Shown one piece after another: positions 1 to 10,780 of a DNA stretch of 64,000 nt. The DNA is from Plantago major (taxonomy: Eukaryota > Streptophyta > Magnoliopsida > Lamiales > Plantaginaceae). The position numbers were made by a program, and so were the translations under genes. Within the stretch, counting starts at the first letter, position 1, and every line of letters begins with the position of its first letter. The stretch spans positions 10,191,501 through 10,255,500 of the forward strand of contig CM048843.1 of assembly GCA_026545765.1 (NCBI GenBank). Direction: 5' to 3'. The notes under the pieces were generated by a model, which saw only the letters and a list, made by a program, of their open reading frames with translations, did not search any database and was not told the DNA's origin.

Positions 1-83
1 GAAAAACAACTACAATTGTCGAACCGGTTAATAAAACGAAGAAAGGCCGATTAATAAAACAAGTGCAACAAATTGCACTTTCA
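1..83 (-). repeat. Tail of the 3' LTR of Copia-1
   Basis: It matches 5766-5848 with a few substitutions and ends in TTTCA, immediately followed by a CT-rich stretch that is the polypurine tract on the minus strand. The rest of this LTR lies outside the window, so the left target duplication cannot be seen. Confidence 0.9.
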
Positions 84-85
84 AT

Positions 86-701
86 CTCCCCCTTAATTCT
101 TGCCTTTCTTCACAAAACCAAAACAAGTAGTTAGTAGGAAAAACACGATAACATCAAGCAACTCCCCCTTGCTCCAAGAACTCCCCTTAATACAAAATAC
201 CAAGAGTTCAATTGAACAAAACATTCTCCACCTTTTTTGTGAGGAAAGAAAGAAAACAAAGTTCTTTGAAAACATCAACATCTTGGTAATCTGTTGAGGA
301 CCTACAAACAAGGTACCAATGCGGAGAAATGATATTGACTCAACATTGTCGTCAACACTGGCAAAGGTGGTAGCAGAAGCAGGAATAGAGGTTGGATCAG
401 CTGGAGGGCAGTGTTAGGATAAGAGTGGATGGTCATTTACACAACTTACAAGATAAGTTGTGATGGTTGTTGTTGGGTTTGTGCTAGAAAGATTCCTGCA
501 AATATATATATCAAAGCAAACTGTACACAACTGTTAATTGGGGATTAAAGTAGCAAGTAGTACAGTTATCTGTCGAGTCAAAGAAATCAGATAAAATTAG
601 ACAATCTTTAGGGAGGTTGACTACAAATCTTAACTCCAACATTGTGACTTTTCAAGCAGGAACATGCAAACCCAAGGAATTTCTGGACCTATACTCCCCC
701 T
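86..701 (-). other. Multiple polypurine tracts of Copia-1
   Basis: The minus strand reads AGGGGGAG at 86-93, 162-169 and 694-701, and a shorter AAGGGGAG at 181-188. The first lies two bases from the LTR and would prime plus-strand DNA synthesis. Several tracts with this core upstream of the 3' LTR are a known trait of Sireviruses. Confidence 0.75.
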
Positions 702-1605
702 CAAACCCAAAACACACAAAAAAAAAAGCACATCAGAAGAAGCAAAATAGTTAAAGTCTCTGTTGAACTGAAAGTTGACTCATCATTGAGGGTAACATCG
801 AAAAATCAGACCACTCTTATTGTAAGCTGTCCAGGAAACCAAGTAAGGAGAGTGCGGATCGACAACACCACTTAATCTTTGAAGGTAAAAGCGAAGAGGA
901 AATATCAAAGCAACACACTCGACATCACCTCAATTTATAAAGCAAATACCTTGATTTTGAGTGTGGATGATCATGAGACAGTGAACCATGTCAAATAATT
1001 GGAACACGTATGAATCCCGTCCAAAGACTAAGCTTATGCGGAGTAAGGTAAACATACGTCTCATGGCATAAAAGACACTCATTGGCCACATTGGGCAAAT
1101 TGGTACTCAATTTTGCAAGTGATCCAGCAACATTACGAAGATCAGCACTTTTGTGCGTGTCAGTTGAAAGTACATGCCATCAACCCTCACGGACATATGA
1201 CAACATTGGCCACACCGGTATGTGGGTAGTATTTGGTCCTGCCCAACACGACCCTCGATGGAAACACTTCAAGCCCTTTTTCTTTGATTTCATTTTAATT
1301 TTTGGAACAAAAAATAGGAGGTAACATCAAGTGTGAAGCAGCATACGAGTAGCAAAAGTAACCAAAACCATCACAAAGGGGTTTTATATGAAAACAAACA
1401 CACTCCAAACTAGAGACCTTTAAACCTTGGTTTCAAGCAATCTTTCAAAAACAATGAAAACCTTTTTTAGAGTTGGGCAACAGTAACAACCAGAGACAAG
1501 CACATAAGCACAAAAACAGAAACAAGAAGCAAACCCAAAAATACATTACTTTTTCTTTCTACCAATGTTGACTATGATGTTTAGTCAACATTGGATTCAA
1601 CAACG
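99..1605. other. Non-coding 3' internal region of Copia-1
   Basis: About 1.5 kb separates the RNase H stop from the 3' LTR. Short open frames on both strands (93-311, 1082-1324) show no recognisable domain. Sireviruses often have a long region here, sometimes with an envelope-like ORF; none is recognisable in this copy. Confidence 0.6.
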
Positions 1606-1609
1606 AAGA

Positions 1610-2885
1610 TCACAGAGAGCACAAACCAAGAGATCTTTTAAGACTGAAGAATCTCTCACTATCTAAAGGCTTGGTAAAAATATCTGCAAATTGATTGGTT
1701 GTATCTATGTGTTCTATGTTAATTACTTGCAGATTGACCAAATCCCTAAGAAAATGATGCATAATGTCTATGTGTTTCGTGCGTGAGTGTTGAACAAGGT
1801 TCTTAGAGATATTTATGGCACTAAGGTTATCACATAACATCAACAAGGTATCAATTTGAAGACCGTAGTCATGCAACATATTTTTTCAACCATAGCAGTT
1901 GAGTCACACATCTCTCAGCTGCTACAGATTCAGCAGTTGAGAGTGACACACAGTTCTGTTTCTTGCTATACCAAGACACTAAATTAGAATCAAGAGAAAA
2001 GCAACGTCCACTAGTGGATTTTCTATCATCAAGATCACCAGCCCAATCAGAATCACTAAATCCCACTAGATTAGTGTTTGTATCACATGCATACCATAAT
2101 CCAAGATTAACCGTTCCTGATATATATCTGAGAATTCTTTTAACCGCAGTTAGGTGTGGGATTTTAGGGTTAGACTGATACCTGGCACATACACATACAG
2201 AAAACATGATATCAGTCTGCTTTGGATGGCGGTCTGAGAAAACGTCGATCATTGATCTGCATCTGATGTTGAGTCGACACCTTCTACAACATTGATTACG
2301 CTCGACTTCTGAGGTAGACATAGGAGTCTTGCGGCTTAGAGTTCTCGAGCCAAACTTTTGATCGATTCTGGTATATTTCTCTTGAGACAAAAGAGACCAT
2401 CACTTTCTTCTTGAATCTGAGACCGAAAATGGCGGGTTCGCCTATCTTGCTCATCTCAAGGGTACCTGTCATAGTTTGCACAAACTGATCTACCATGGAA
2501 AGATTAGTCAATTCAAGCACAATATCATCTTCTTTTGCAAGATTGCATTTGTGGGGATCAACCACCATGTAGCAATTATCTGTTGACTTGAGACCTGCCA
2601 TGACACAGATTTTCTCTTTGTGAGTATACACTTCTGAATCGCTTGTTAAATTTGACTTTCAAGTCATCATCACACAAATGACTGACACTAATAAGATTAA
2701 CAGTTAAACCTTCTACCAAGAGCACATTTTTCAAAGGTGGAAAACCATCAAGGTTTAGCATATCCTTTCCAAGTACTAGACTTTTGTGTCCTCCACCATA
2801 TGTTACCATGCCAGTGCGTTGAGGAACAAAGTTAGTAAGGTAGTTTTTAGTTCCAGTCATGTGTCTTGAACAACCACTATCAAAG
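1610..2885 (-). pseudogene. Copia-1 pol remnant: protease motif, GAG-pre-integrase, end of RT, RNase H
   Basis: Reading down the minus strand, the aspartic protease motif DSG (2873-2881) sits in the context YFDSGCSRHMTG. The GAG-pre-integrase segment follows (NLISVSHLCD, then STDNCYM near 2580). Near 2505 the frame passes directly into the end of the RT (FVQTMTGTLEMSKIGE), so integrase, the RT palm and its catalytic YVDD are gone. RNase H follows with SDSDWAGDLDDRKSTSG, SKKQNCVSLSTAES and, after a frame change near 1875, CDNLSAINISKN and HSRTKHIDI, ending in ADIFTKPL. At least two frameshifts are present. The protein can no longer act as a polymerase or integrase. Confidence 0.9.
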
Positions 2886-3167
2886 TACCATTTTCCTGCA
2901 TTGTCAGGTGAAGAAGAAACAAAGAAAGCAACATTGCAAACTATCTTTTCTTTGGAAGCCTAAAATTTCTTAGACTTTTCTCTAGGATTTTTCACAGTTC
3001 CAGTCGATTTAGCTTTCTGAACTGGAGAAACCGATGTTTAAGTCTTAGAAACTTACACTGTTGACTTCGAAGTTGAGGCAACATTAACTTAGCTGTTTCA
3101 GTTTTCTTGCTCTTTCTCAAAGCCTTTTGATCTGAAGCGGAAGGTTTTGTGTCGATTTAAAGCATTA

Positions 3168-4211
3168 TTACACAAAAGTTTTTCTCTTATCTTCATTCAA
3201 AACACATTTTTCTTTGACAAAAATTGGACAATCAATTAGTTCAAAAAGAGGTTTAACTTTTACCTTAGAGCAATCAGTGTCAGTTTTACAGACAAAAACA
3301 TCAGAAGCAGAAGAGTCATAAGAACCAGTGTAACCCAAACCAACAGTTCCCTCATTACCCATATCAAGAGCCTCATCAAGCATAGCAGTAGCAGAGTTCC
3401 ACTTAGCAATTAGTTTTCTAGCACTATCTAGTTCAGAGGTTACCTTTTCAAACTCAGATTCTTTCCGAGTCAAAGCCACTTCAGTTTCTTTTAGGCTTTC
3501 ATTCTCCTTTTCAAGATGCTTTGACAGTTTCTTGATCTTCTTCCATTTCTTTAAGAGAGCTTCATACATGATCTTCAGTTCCTCCACCATTTGTTATGGG
3601 GTGAACTCTTCTTCAAAAGGATAATCTACAAACACATCAACTGAACCATGCAAACAGTTATAGTTAGTAGAACCTGCAACTTCAGAGTCTGAAGATTCTT
3701 CATCCAGTATCTTTTCACAGTTCTGAGAGTCATCATAATCAAAGTAAATCATCTGTGACGATGTTGAATTGTCACAGTTGACTAAACATTGGTTTCCAAC
3801 ATCATCCAGAACAGAGGACAGTGAAACAACTTGATTATCAGCAGTTTCCTGTTCATCACCTAAATCATCACTAAGACAAGCAAGCAAAGTTTTACCCTTC
3901 TTGCGAAGTGTGTTAGCACATTCACTTTGAAAGTGACCCCAACCTTGACATTCAAAATATCTAACCTTTTCTAATTTTTTGGGATCAAAAGCAGGGAGTT
4001 CAATGGATTTCTTGAACTTATTAGCAGTCTTAGGAGTACTTTGAGAGCTACTTCTTGGGTTAACCCTAAAATTGGTTTTGTTGATTTTTTTAAGAAGCTT
4101 GTTGTGCTCTTTAGAAAACATCTCATTAGTCATCTCATCAGATTCATCACTACTACTTTCAGACTCATAAACATTCGACTTAGAGTGAAGGGAAATACTA
4201 TGACTTTTCAC
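3168..4211 (-). pseudogene. Copia-1 gag C-terminal half: zinc knuckle and coiled coil
   Basis: Two minus-strand frames, 3594-4211 and 3168-3590, continue gag. The first has acidic and serine-rich stretches and a CCHC-type knuckle at 3918-3959 reading YFECQGWGHFQSEC. The first cysteine is replaced by tyrosine, so the nucleic-acid binding site is probably dead. The second frame is a heptad-rich coiled coil (EELKIMYEALLKKWKKIKKL and on), followed by a tail with scattered cysteines. A long gag coiled coil is common in Sireviruses. Stops at 3591-3593 and near 4212 split it from its neighbours. Between 2886 and 3167 the linker to the protease is frame-broken. Confidence 0.85.
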
Positions 4212-4297
4212 ACCTTGTCGCTCATTACATTAGACTCATAGTTTTTCAAGTTGTTCATCAAGGAGTGAAAGTCTATAGTAGTAAGATTTTTTATATC

Positions 4298-4891
4298 TTA
4301 TAAAACAGTGCGTTTTGTATCAAATTTTGAAGAAAGAGTACGAATAGCTTTGCTAACAAGTTGTTTGTTAGATATAGGATCACCTAAAGTCTGACATTCA
4401 TTAGCAATAGTAAGAAGTTTATCAAAATAAGAGTCAATAGATTCTTCTTCAACCATTCTTAAATTTTCAAATTTTGACATAAGCATCCTAAGTTTAGTTT
4501 GCTTCACACTGCTATCACCTTCACAATGATTTTTAAGTAAGTCCCAAGCTCGTTTAGCAGTAGTACAATTTTGAATAATTTTGAACATATGAGAATCGAC
4601 ATGAGTAAAAATGGCATTTAAGGCTTTTTTTTCATTATAAGAACATTCAACATACTCCTCACCTGTCCATTGATTCTCTGGTTTTGGAATGAAATCTCCA
4701 TCAACATCTGGACCTATGGTAGGCGCCCTGTAACCTTCAAGAACAGATTTCCAGGAACGAACTTCAATTGATTTGATGTGCTTCCTGAGTCTGACCTGCC
4801 AATAGTTGTAGTTCGATCTGTCCAGCATAGGTGGCCTGTTAGGATTTAGATTGACATAGTCCATTGTAGCAGTACTAAATCTAGACACCAA
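4298..4891 (-). pseudogene. Copia-1 gag N-terminal domain
   Basis: This 197-codon frame is the capsid-like part of copia gag (UBN2/DUF4219-type). It contains DRSNYNYWQVRLRKHIKS near the N-terminus, then KALNAIF, CTTAKRAWDLL, SVKQTKLRMLMSKFENLRM and a C-terminal segment resembling the LVSKAIRTL motif. The start at 4891 is only 14 bases inside the primer-binding site; an internal Met (MDYVNLNPN) nine codons on is an equally good start. The frame stops near 4298 and the zinc-knuckle part continues in another frame, so gag is broken. Confidence 0.88.
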
Positions 4892-4905
4892 TTAATTTGG
4901 TGGTT

Positions 4906-4918
4906 GGCTCTGATGCCA
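4906..4918 (-). other. Primer-binding site of Copia-1 (initiator tRNA-Met)
   Basis: The minus strand reads TGGCATCAGAGCC, one base off the usual TGGTATCAGAGCC, two bases from the LTR edge at 4921. Confidence 0.88.
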
Positions 4919-4920
4919 CT

Positions 4921-5848
4921 TGTTAGAACTATTGGATCGGGATTGGTACTGTAGACAAGTTTTAGACGATGTTGACTATGGTATTGAATCAACGTCTTCA
5001 ACAACAAAGCGGCAATGTGAGCGATGTGAGCAGGCGGTTTACGTGGATGAAAATACTGAACACCACAGATAAATTCTAGCTAGTATATATAAAATATAAT
5101 GACCGTACCGTAGGCTAAATTTCCACTATCAGTAAAAGCAGAATTACAAAAACTACGTTTAATCAATCACAGACGAATGATTAAACTGCAAAGACTAGAC
5201 CTAGAACAGACAAACAAAACCTATTCTAGTTCGATAACACAAAAGTAAATCTCAATCCTTAGAGACTACTCATAAGTGATTTCGATATCAATGTCTAGTA
5301 AATTAAGAAGACCTAATCCCAATAATGTGAATCGATGAAGATCAAAGGCGTGGTCTTCTTACAATAGTTCTTCTTGTATATATACTTGTGCTGGTCGAAC
5401 TCAACAAGAAGAACGATGAATATATTTTCCAGCTTCACGTGTTACATGCAAGCGAAACTTTCCTTAAGTTTTATCTTCATAAATCTTGTTTCCTTATTGC
5501 TTTAAATTCTTTCCTTGTGTCCAAAGTAAATCAACCTCCTTCCTTATTCCGAATCCAAATTGACCAAGACTTCCCTTAAGCTGGCAGCATGCGTTCAGTT
5601 CTTCACATCTGTTTGCTGGTATCTTCCTAATTTTCCAGATCTTTTCCTTAAGGCCCAAGTTAGCCAAGTCCAGTCCATCAACTTGAGCTGCAGCTCAACT
5701 TGTTATTTCCTACAAAATATCCATACGCAATCGGCTCCCTCTTCTTCTGCATCACTTTCACCATAGAAAAACAACTACAATTGTCGAACCGGTTAATAAA
5801 ACGAAGAAAGACCGAATAATAAAACAAGTGCAATAAATCGCACTTTCA
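4921..5848 (-). repeat. 5' LTR of Copia-1
   Basis: It runs 928 bp from TG at 4921 to CA at 5848, set by the primer site on one side and by the end of homology with 1-83 on the other. The minus strand would carry the element promoter. Open frames inside it (5388-5579, 5560-5766) are not genes. Confidence 0.85.
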
Positions 5849-7156
5849 CATTTGAGTGGGATGGGTGGTGAACAGAGGAGGTGAGTGTTGGTGGTGATGG
5901 ACTGATCAGTTGGGGGCATAGAGGGGAACATCATTAGTATGGGCAGCTCTGTCGGAGTGATGGTGCGGCTAGATCGATGAGGTAGAAGCAATGAGGGAGA
6001 GAGGCAACTGCCTTGGTCGATTGAGGGGCATATCTGGTGAGTTATAGGGTTTCGATTGATTGGGATTTCAAGAACTTGATTCTACAAGACTGGTATTTTG
6101 CTTACAAAATCATACATGGCCCAAATAATTAATCCACTTTATAAAAGATTGGGTTTAAAAAAGATACGTGTTATTTCAACTCGGGCCTGTTGATATTGAT
6201 ATTCAGGCTACGGTTGAGTGGAAAAGAAATTTGTTTGGGAAAATTCTTTTCAAAGACAATGTTGGCCCCAAAATTTAAAATTAAAGACAAAAACTGTATA
6301 TTAGAGTGAAAATATACAGTATGAAGAAAAATAAAGGTAAAAAACTGTATATTTAATGTGACGAAATACAATATTAACTGTATATTTAGTGTGACGAAAT
6401 ACAAAGGTCGTTTTTTGCAAGATTGATTCGAAAATGTCACCGGCCTGATCTTGTTCCAATTTGTTTTTACCTAGATGGTGTAAGGATCGAAGCCCAGCTT
6501 GTCCGTTTTTACCAATGATTTTATGTTAACATAGCCATGATGAGTTGATGTAAGTTTATTTCAAAATGATTACTGGTCGATCCGGATCAGCCAGTGAAAA
6601 AGAAAATCATATTGTAAAGATTTTTTTTCATGTAAATTTCTCGTATATATCTCTTATTGTTTTTGGGTACGAATATAACTTTAATGCCATGTTTACCACT
6701 AGCTTTCTAGCTAGCTTTTCATTTCAATTAAGCGTTTTTAACCATTGGTAGTAAAAACATTATGTGAGCAGCTTTTTAAATCAATTTGGTTGAAGAAGCT
6801 ACCCAGGTTAACTTTTAAAAAAAAAAAAACTATCATGTTATCTTTTTATTCCGAAAATATCCCTGACCTAAATTAAATAAAGTAAGACCAATCGTTAGTT
6901 ACTTTTCTCAATAGACGACTTATATTTTATATTTGTTGGAACCTTTGTTATACATTTTGTGTACTTGTTTGCAACTTGCATAAGTTACTAATTTTTTTTT
7001 CCGTATTAAATTAGAATGCTCAAGGAATATTTATTTTCAACTTCTGATAATTTTCAATGATGTTATTAAAGTGGCGGTGAAAAGTACATTGAATATATAT
7101 TAAAATAATTAGACAAAAATGTGATGTACTATTATTTAGAAAAATAAGAGTAATGC
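5849..7156. other. Unassigned AT-rich region
   Basis: No gene is supported. A roughly 33-bp unit, ACTGTATATTTARTGTGACG and following bases, occurs twice in tandem around 6346-6405. The rest is low-complexity plant DNA with short chance open frames. Confidence 0.5.
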
Positions 7157-7350
7157 CCTTTTATGTCATTTTATAAAATACCAGTTAGCTTAGTAGCTAA
7201 TTTGCTAAACACCTACATTAAAATCAGTTAACTTTTCAGCTAGTTAATCAACTACCTATTCAGCTAGCTTTTCAACTACCTATTCAACTATCAGCTAGTT
7301 AATCAGCTACCAGCTAACTTTTCAGCTAGTTTTGCTAAACACGACCTAAA
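7157..7350. repeat. AGCTA-rich MITE-like repeat
   Basis: A stretch of interspersed AGCTA and TCAGCTA words ends at GCTAAACACGACC, and GCTAAACAC also occurs near its left side (about 7201). This is the look of a short hAT-type non-autonomous element, but no clean target duplication is visible. Confidence 0.4.
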
Positions 7351-7505
7351 TATCCAAAACCATAGAAGTACACTACAAACCGATAAATAATTATCCAGAC
7401 AATCTAATGCACTAATTAAGTGAGACCAACTAATCTAAGATGATCTATTAGTTATCCCCCAATGTGTAACATGCTCAAATAATGTTTATCATAGGGAGGT
7501 ACAAT

Positions 7506-7984
7506 TAGGGATGCAAACTAGTCGGCTCGGTTCGTTAAGGAAAATTTGTCTAGAGCTCGAGCTCAACCGAGCTGCATAATTTGAGCGCGAGCTCGAGCTT
7601 GAAAGAAAATTACTTATTCGAGCTCGGCTCGCGAGCTTCATTTTTCTTTAAATTAATTTTTTAAAAATCGAAAACTCAAATTTAACTCGGCTCGCAAGCT
7701 CGAAAACTAACAAAGTTCAAATATAGCTCAACTTGAAAGCTCGAAACCTTTCAAAATTAACAAAAAATATAAATAAATAAATAATACTTACATATATATT
7801 ATTTTTAATTTTTAATTTTTTTCAAGCAGCCCGTCGAACATTTGAGCCGAGCTTCTCAATATTCGAGCTCGGCTCGAATATGAAATCGAGCTATAATCTA
7901 AGTTCGAACTCGAGCTCGAACGGATCGAGCTTTTTTCGAGCCGAGCTCGAACAGCTCGAAAAAAGCTCGACTCGTTTGCACCCT
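7506..7984. mobile_element. Non-autonomous hAT-like element with GAGCTCG arrays
   Basis: The ends are inverted: TAGGGATGCAAAC at 7506 and GTTTGCACCCTA ending near 7984. Between them lie dozens of GAGCTCG/CGAGCTC words. GGTACAAT lies directly left of the element (7498-7505) and again at 7993-8000, which fits the 8-bp duplication of hAT elements if the tandem CCCTAGG CCCTAGG on the right is a later 7-base duplication. No transposase is encoded. Confidence 0.7.
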
Positions 7985-8000
7985 AGGCCCTAGGTACAAT

Positions 8001-8321
8001 ACTGACGCTATGCTGTAGATATAACTACATAATAAATTTTGCTCGCGTCTTGCCAAATTACCATAAAAGACCTTTCGCAACTTCACTTTATCTTCTTACC
8101 ACGGAAGGCAGCATACATGCGACAGGTCAAGAATCCATTCATCAGTGTGTATAACCGCTCTGCGATATTTAAGCTTATTTCTGAATATCCAGGAGCAAGA
8201 TCGGGTTCATGTTTTTCTCTTATGCAGGATGTAACTGTTAAGGAATTTTTAATTAAAATGTGTTTAGTGTCTTTAATTACTCAATTTAGATTGAAGATGA
8301 ATAAGAAATTAATGCACAAAT
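8001..8321. other. Unassigned stretch before the nested LTRs
   Basis: An open frame (8039-8350) has no recognisable domain and runs into the LTR, so it is not called as a gene. Confidence 0.4.
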
Positions 8322-8904
8322 TGTCACGCCCCAAAACCAAAATATTTTAGCGCGATCGGCCGTCTATCGTGAGATGGGCTCATGCCAAAACGAGGGCTCA
8401 ATTTATTTACAAAAAACAGTTTGAAATAGTGGTAGAGCAGTAAAAGGAAATAAATCAGATACTTAAACATCCGAACATAACAATAACAATTGTCTCAAAA
8501 GTCGGACCACTCCTACATAGTAAAAAAAAACTACAGAATCAACATCTCAACAAAAAGGAAATCCTAAGAAAGACAGAACTCTGAACTTCCAAGCAACCTC
8601 GCTGAACTCGTCCAACACTAAGATCATCTGAAAAAAATGTGTAAGGGTGAATCTCCTAGCGCTTTTACCGGATCAAGCAGATCAGTAAACATACATATAT
8701 ATACATTCCACAATATCAGTCACATAGCCATAAACAGTTCATGGAGTCATTATACAGAACAGTTGAAACAAATATTTAAGCTCATACATAATCACACTAT
8801 GGCCACTAGTATAAGTCCGGTGACACAGAACAGAACATAACAGAAAGTTCCCCGCTAAAGGAATACAGGCAGAAAGAAGTACTTCAGAAGTCAGATGTAA
8901 TCAT

Positions 8905-10780
8905 TGTCACGCCCCAAAATCAAAATGCTTTGGCGCGACCGACCGTCTATCGTGAGATGGGCTCACGCCAAGACGAAGCCTTCCTTTAATCCTCAAATAC
9001 ATAAATTATCTCAGAGTGGTACAAACAGAACATCTAAAATCCCATAAACAGTAATTACAATAATAATTACAAGTCCTCAGTACATAACAACCACCTCAAC
9101 GGTACAAATCATCATATTCAATACAAAAGTCGAGTATGCTACAGCTACTAAAAGTCTTCACAAGATCCACCATCCGTCTTCTGGGTTCCACTCTACTGTA
9201 CCATCCAGTGTCACTTCACTTACTAAATATCTGAAAGGGGGTGTAAGGGTGAGCCTCATTGACACTTCTACCGGACAAGCAGAGTTTCAAAGATACATAT
9301 ATATACACACCGTACGATCACACATATACAAAAGCTGCATGGCATAACAAACGTAACATTTCGGCTCAATCAGACATGATCCTATGGCCACTAGTATAAG
9401 TCCGGTGGCACAGAGGTCGGCTCACATAACATAAACATAATCCCCTACCAAAGGGGTAACATAACATAAGGGAGTACTCCAGCCAGACAAATTCCCCAAA
9501 GGGCACATAACATTTTATAGTCACAACTGGGAGCTCAAACATAACATTTATCCATACATTTTAACAAAATTGTTTCACACATCGCACACCACACAAATCA
9601 TGTTTGGGTTTTCACATACTTGATACTTTCGAATAGACTATTATACCAAGTCCCATATCTTGTTGTTTATCAAACATTAAAACTATACATATACGATAAT
9701 ATGAAAATAAGAGCAAAAGTGTCAAAGAAACCCCTTACCTCAATGTCGATACGAATCCAACTTAACATAGTCATCCACTAATTGCAACTTGAATCATCCA
9801 AAGTCACCTTGAACCACAATCCCTCCAGAGCACCGCTTACAACCTCCATAATGTCTTTACTCCGGTTTCTATAGGTCAAAAAGGGATAAGTAGGTTACAA
9901 GGACAAAACGGTAATTTTTGGGGCTTGGAAAAATAGGAATAAATGGTAGGAAGTCATATATTTAATTCTGCAACGTTCAGGGGCAAAACGGTAATTTAAA
10001 CGGGTCGAAACAGGCTGTAGATAAAAAGAATACAAAATCTTGACTCCAATGAGGTTTGATCCACAGACCTCTCATTAATAAAGCCAACCAGTTGCCACTC
10101 GGCTACAGAGTACTATCTTTACATTTAATACCAGCGAGCTATTTGATCAGTCCAACTGTTGATCAGATTTGTCAATTACACTCAAGGTCCCCAATCCAAC
10201 TCGAATTCTCCAAAGGCAGTCCTTCAAGTTTCTGAAATCTTTCAATCTAGTGCCTGCGAATTCTGAAAGTTCTCCAAATCCAAACTTCTCCCATCCAAAT
10301 CCAAGCAAAGGTCCAAAAATCAAATACTCATCATCTCCTCCATCTAAAACCATCAAGAAAGAGTCCAAAACGTCAATGAATCGGTCCAATAGATCGCGAA
10401 ATCGGTCTCACATTTCTTGTTTCTGTTTCTCCGTTTTAAATACCTCCTAAAGTCTTGGCGAGATGGTGGAGCTGTGGAAGGCGAATGGGTGAAGACGAAG
10501 AGGCAGAGAGAGAGACGGGAGAGAAAGCATGGTGAAGATGATGAATGGCGGCAGGAGGAACTTAACAAGGAAAGAAAAGCTTTAACACAAAGTTAACCTA
10601 GGCTTATCAAACTTGGGGCTTACTTCTGTCCAAGTCCAATTCTAATAAAAACACTTAGCCCGTCTTGATTGCTCGATCCATAGATATAATGGCTACTAAA
10701 ATCCAAAAAACAATTAGTCGAAATAATTTCATCTTGATCTAAATCCAATAGGCGATCAAAATAAATTTTCGGGTTTTACA
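8905..10780. mobile_element. Inner solo LTR of the same family (1876 bp)
   Basis: It runs from TGTCACGCCCCAAAATC to GGGTTTTACA. The flanks are atcat (8900-8904) and atcac (10781-10785), a 5-bp duplication with one difference. It lies inside the outer LTR, giving same-family self-insertion followed by LTR-LTR recombination. Open frames inside it (10169-10450, 10353-10568, 10147-10389) overlap on both strands and are not genes. Confidence 0.8.
10045..10110 (-). other. tRNA-like / pol III promoter-like segment inside the inner LTR
   Basis: The minus strand reads TAGCCGAGTGG at 10105-10095, which fits an A box, and GGATCAAACCTC at 10062-10051, a weak B box, about 33 bases further on. This could be a tRNA-derived SINE head or a decayed tRNA pseudogene. 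No acceptor stem is evident. Confidence 0.4.

Larger units (their letters stand above)
1..5848 (-). mobile_element. Copia-1: Ty1/copia retrotransposon, Sirevirus-like, truncated by window edge and internally deleted
   Basis: An 83-base stretch at the window start is repeated almost exactly at 5766-5848, so the left copy is the tail of one LTR and the right copy the end of the other. Coding order on the minus strand is gag (4891 to 3168), a protease motif, then RNase H (to 1610), which is the copia layout without integrase and most of the RT. A primer site complementary to initiator tRNA-Met abuts the right LTR and polypurine tracts abut the left one. The RNase H motif family and the repeated AGGGGGAG tracts point to the Sirevirus lineage (inference). 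The element is not autonomous: gag and pol carry frame breaks and a large deletion. Confidence 0.93.

Noticed and set aside
5388-5766. Plus-strand frames near the right end of Copia-1
   Set aside because: They fall inside the 5' LTR.
10147-10568. Overlapping frames on both strands inside the inner solo LTR
   Set aside because: They lie within an LTR, overlap each other and have low-complexity Ser/Pro composition.
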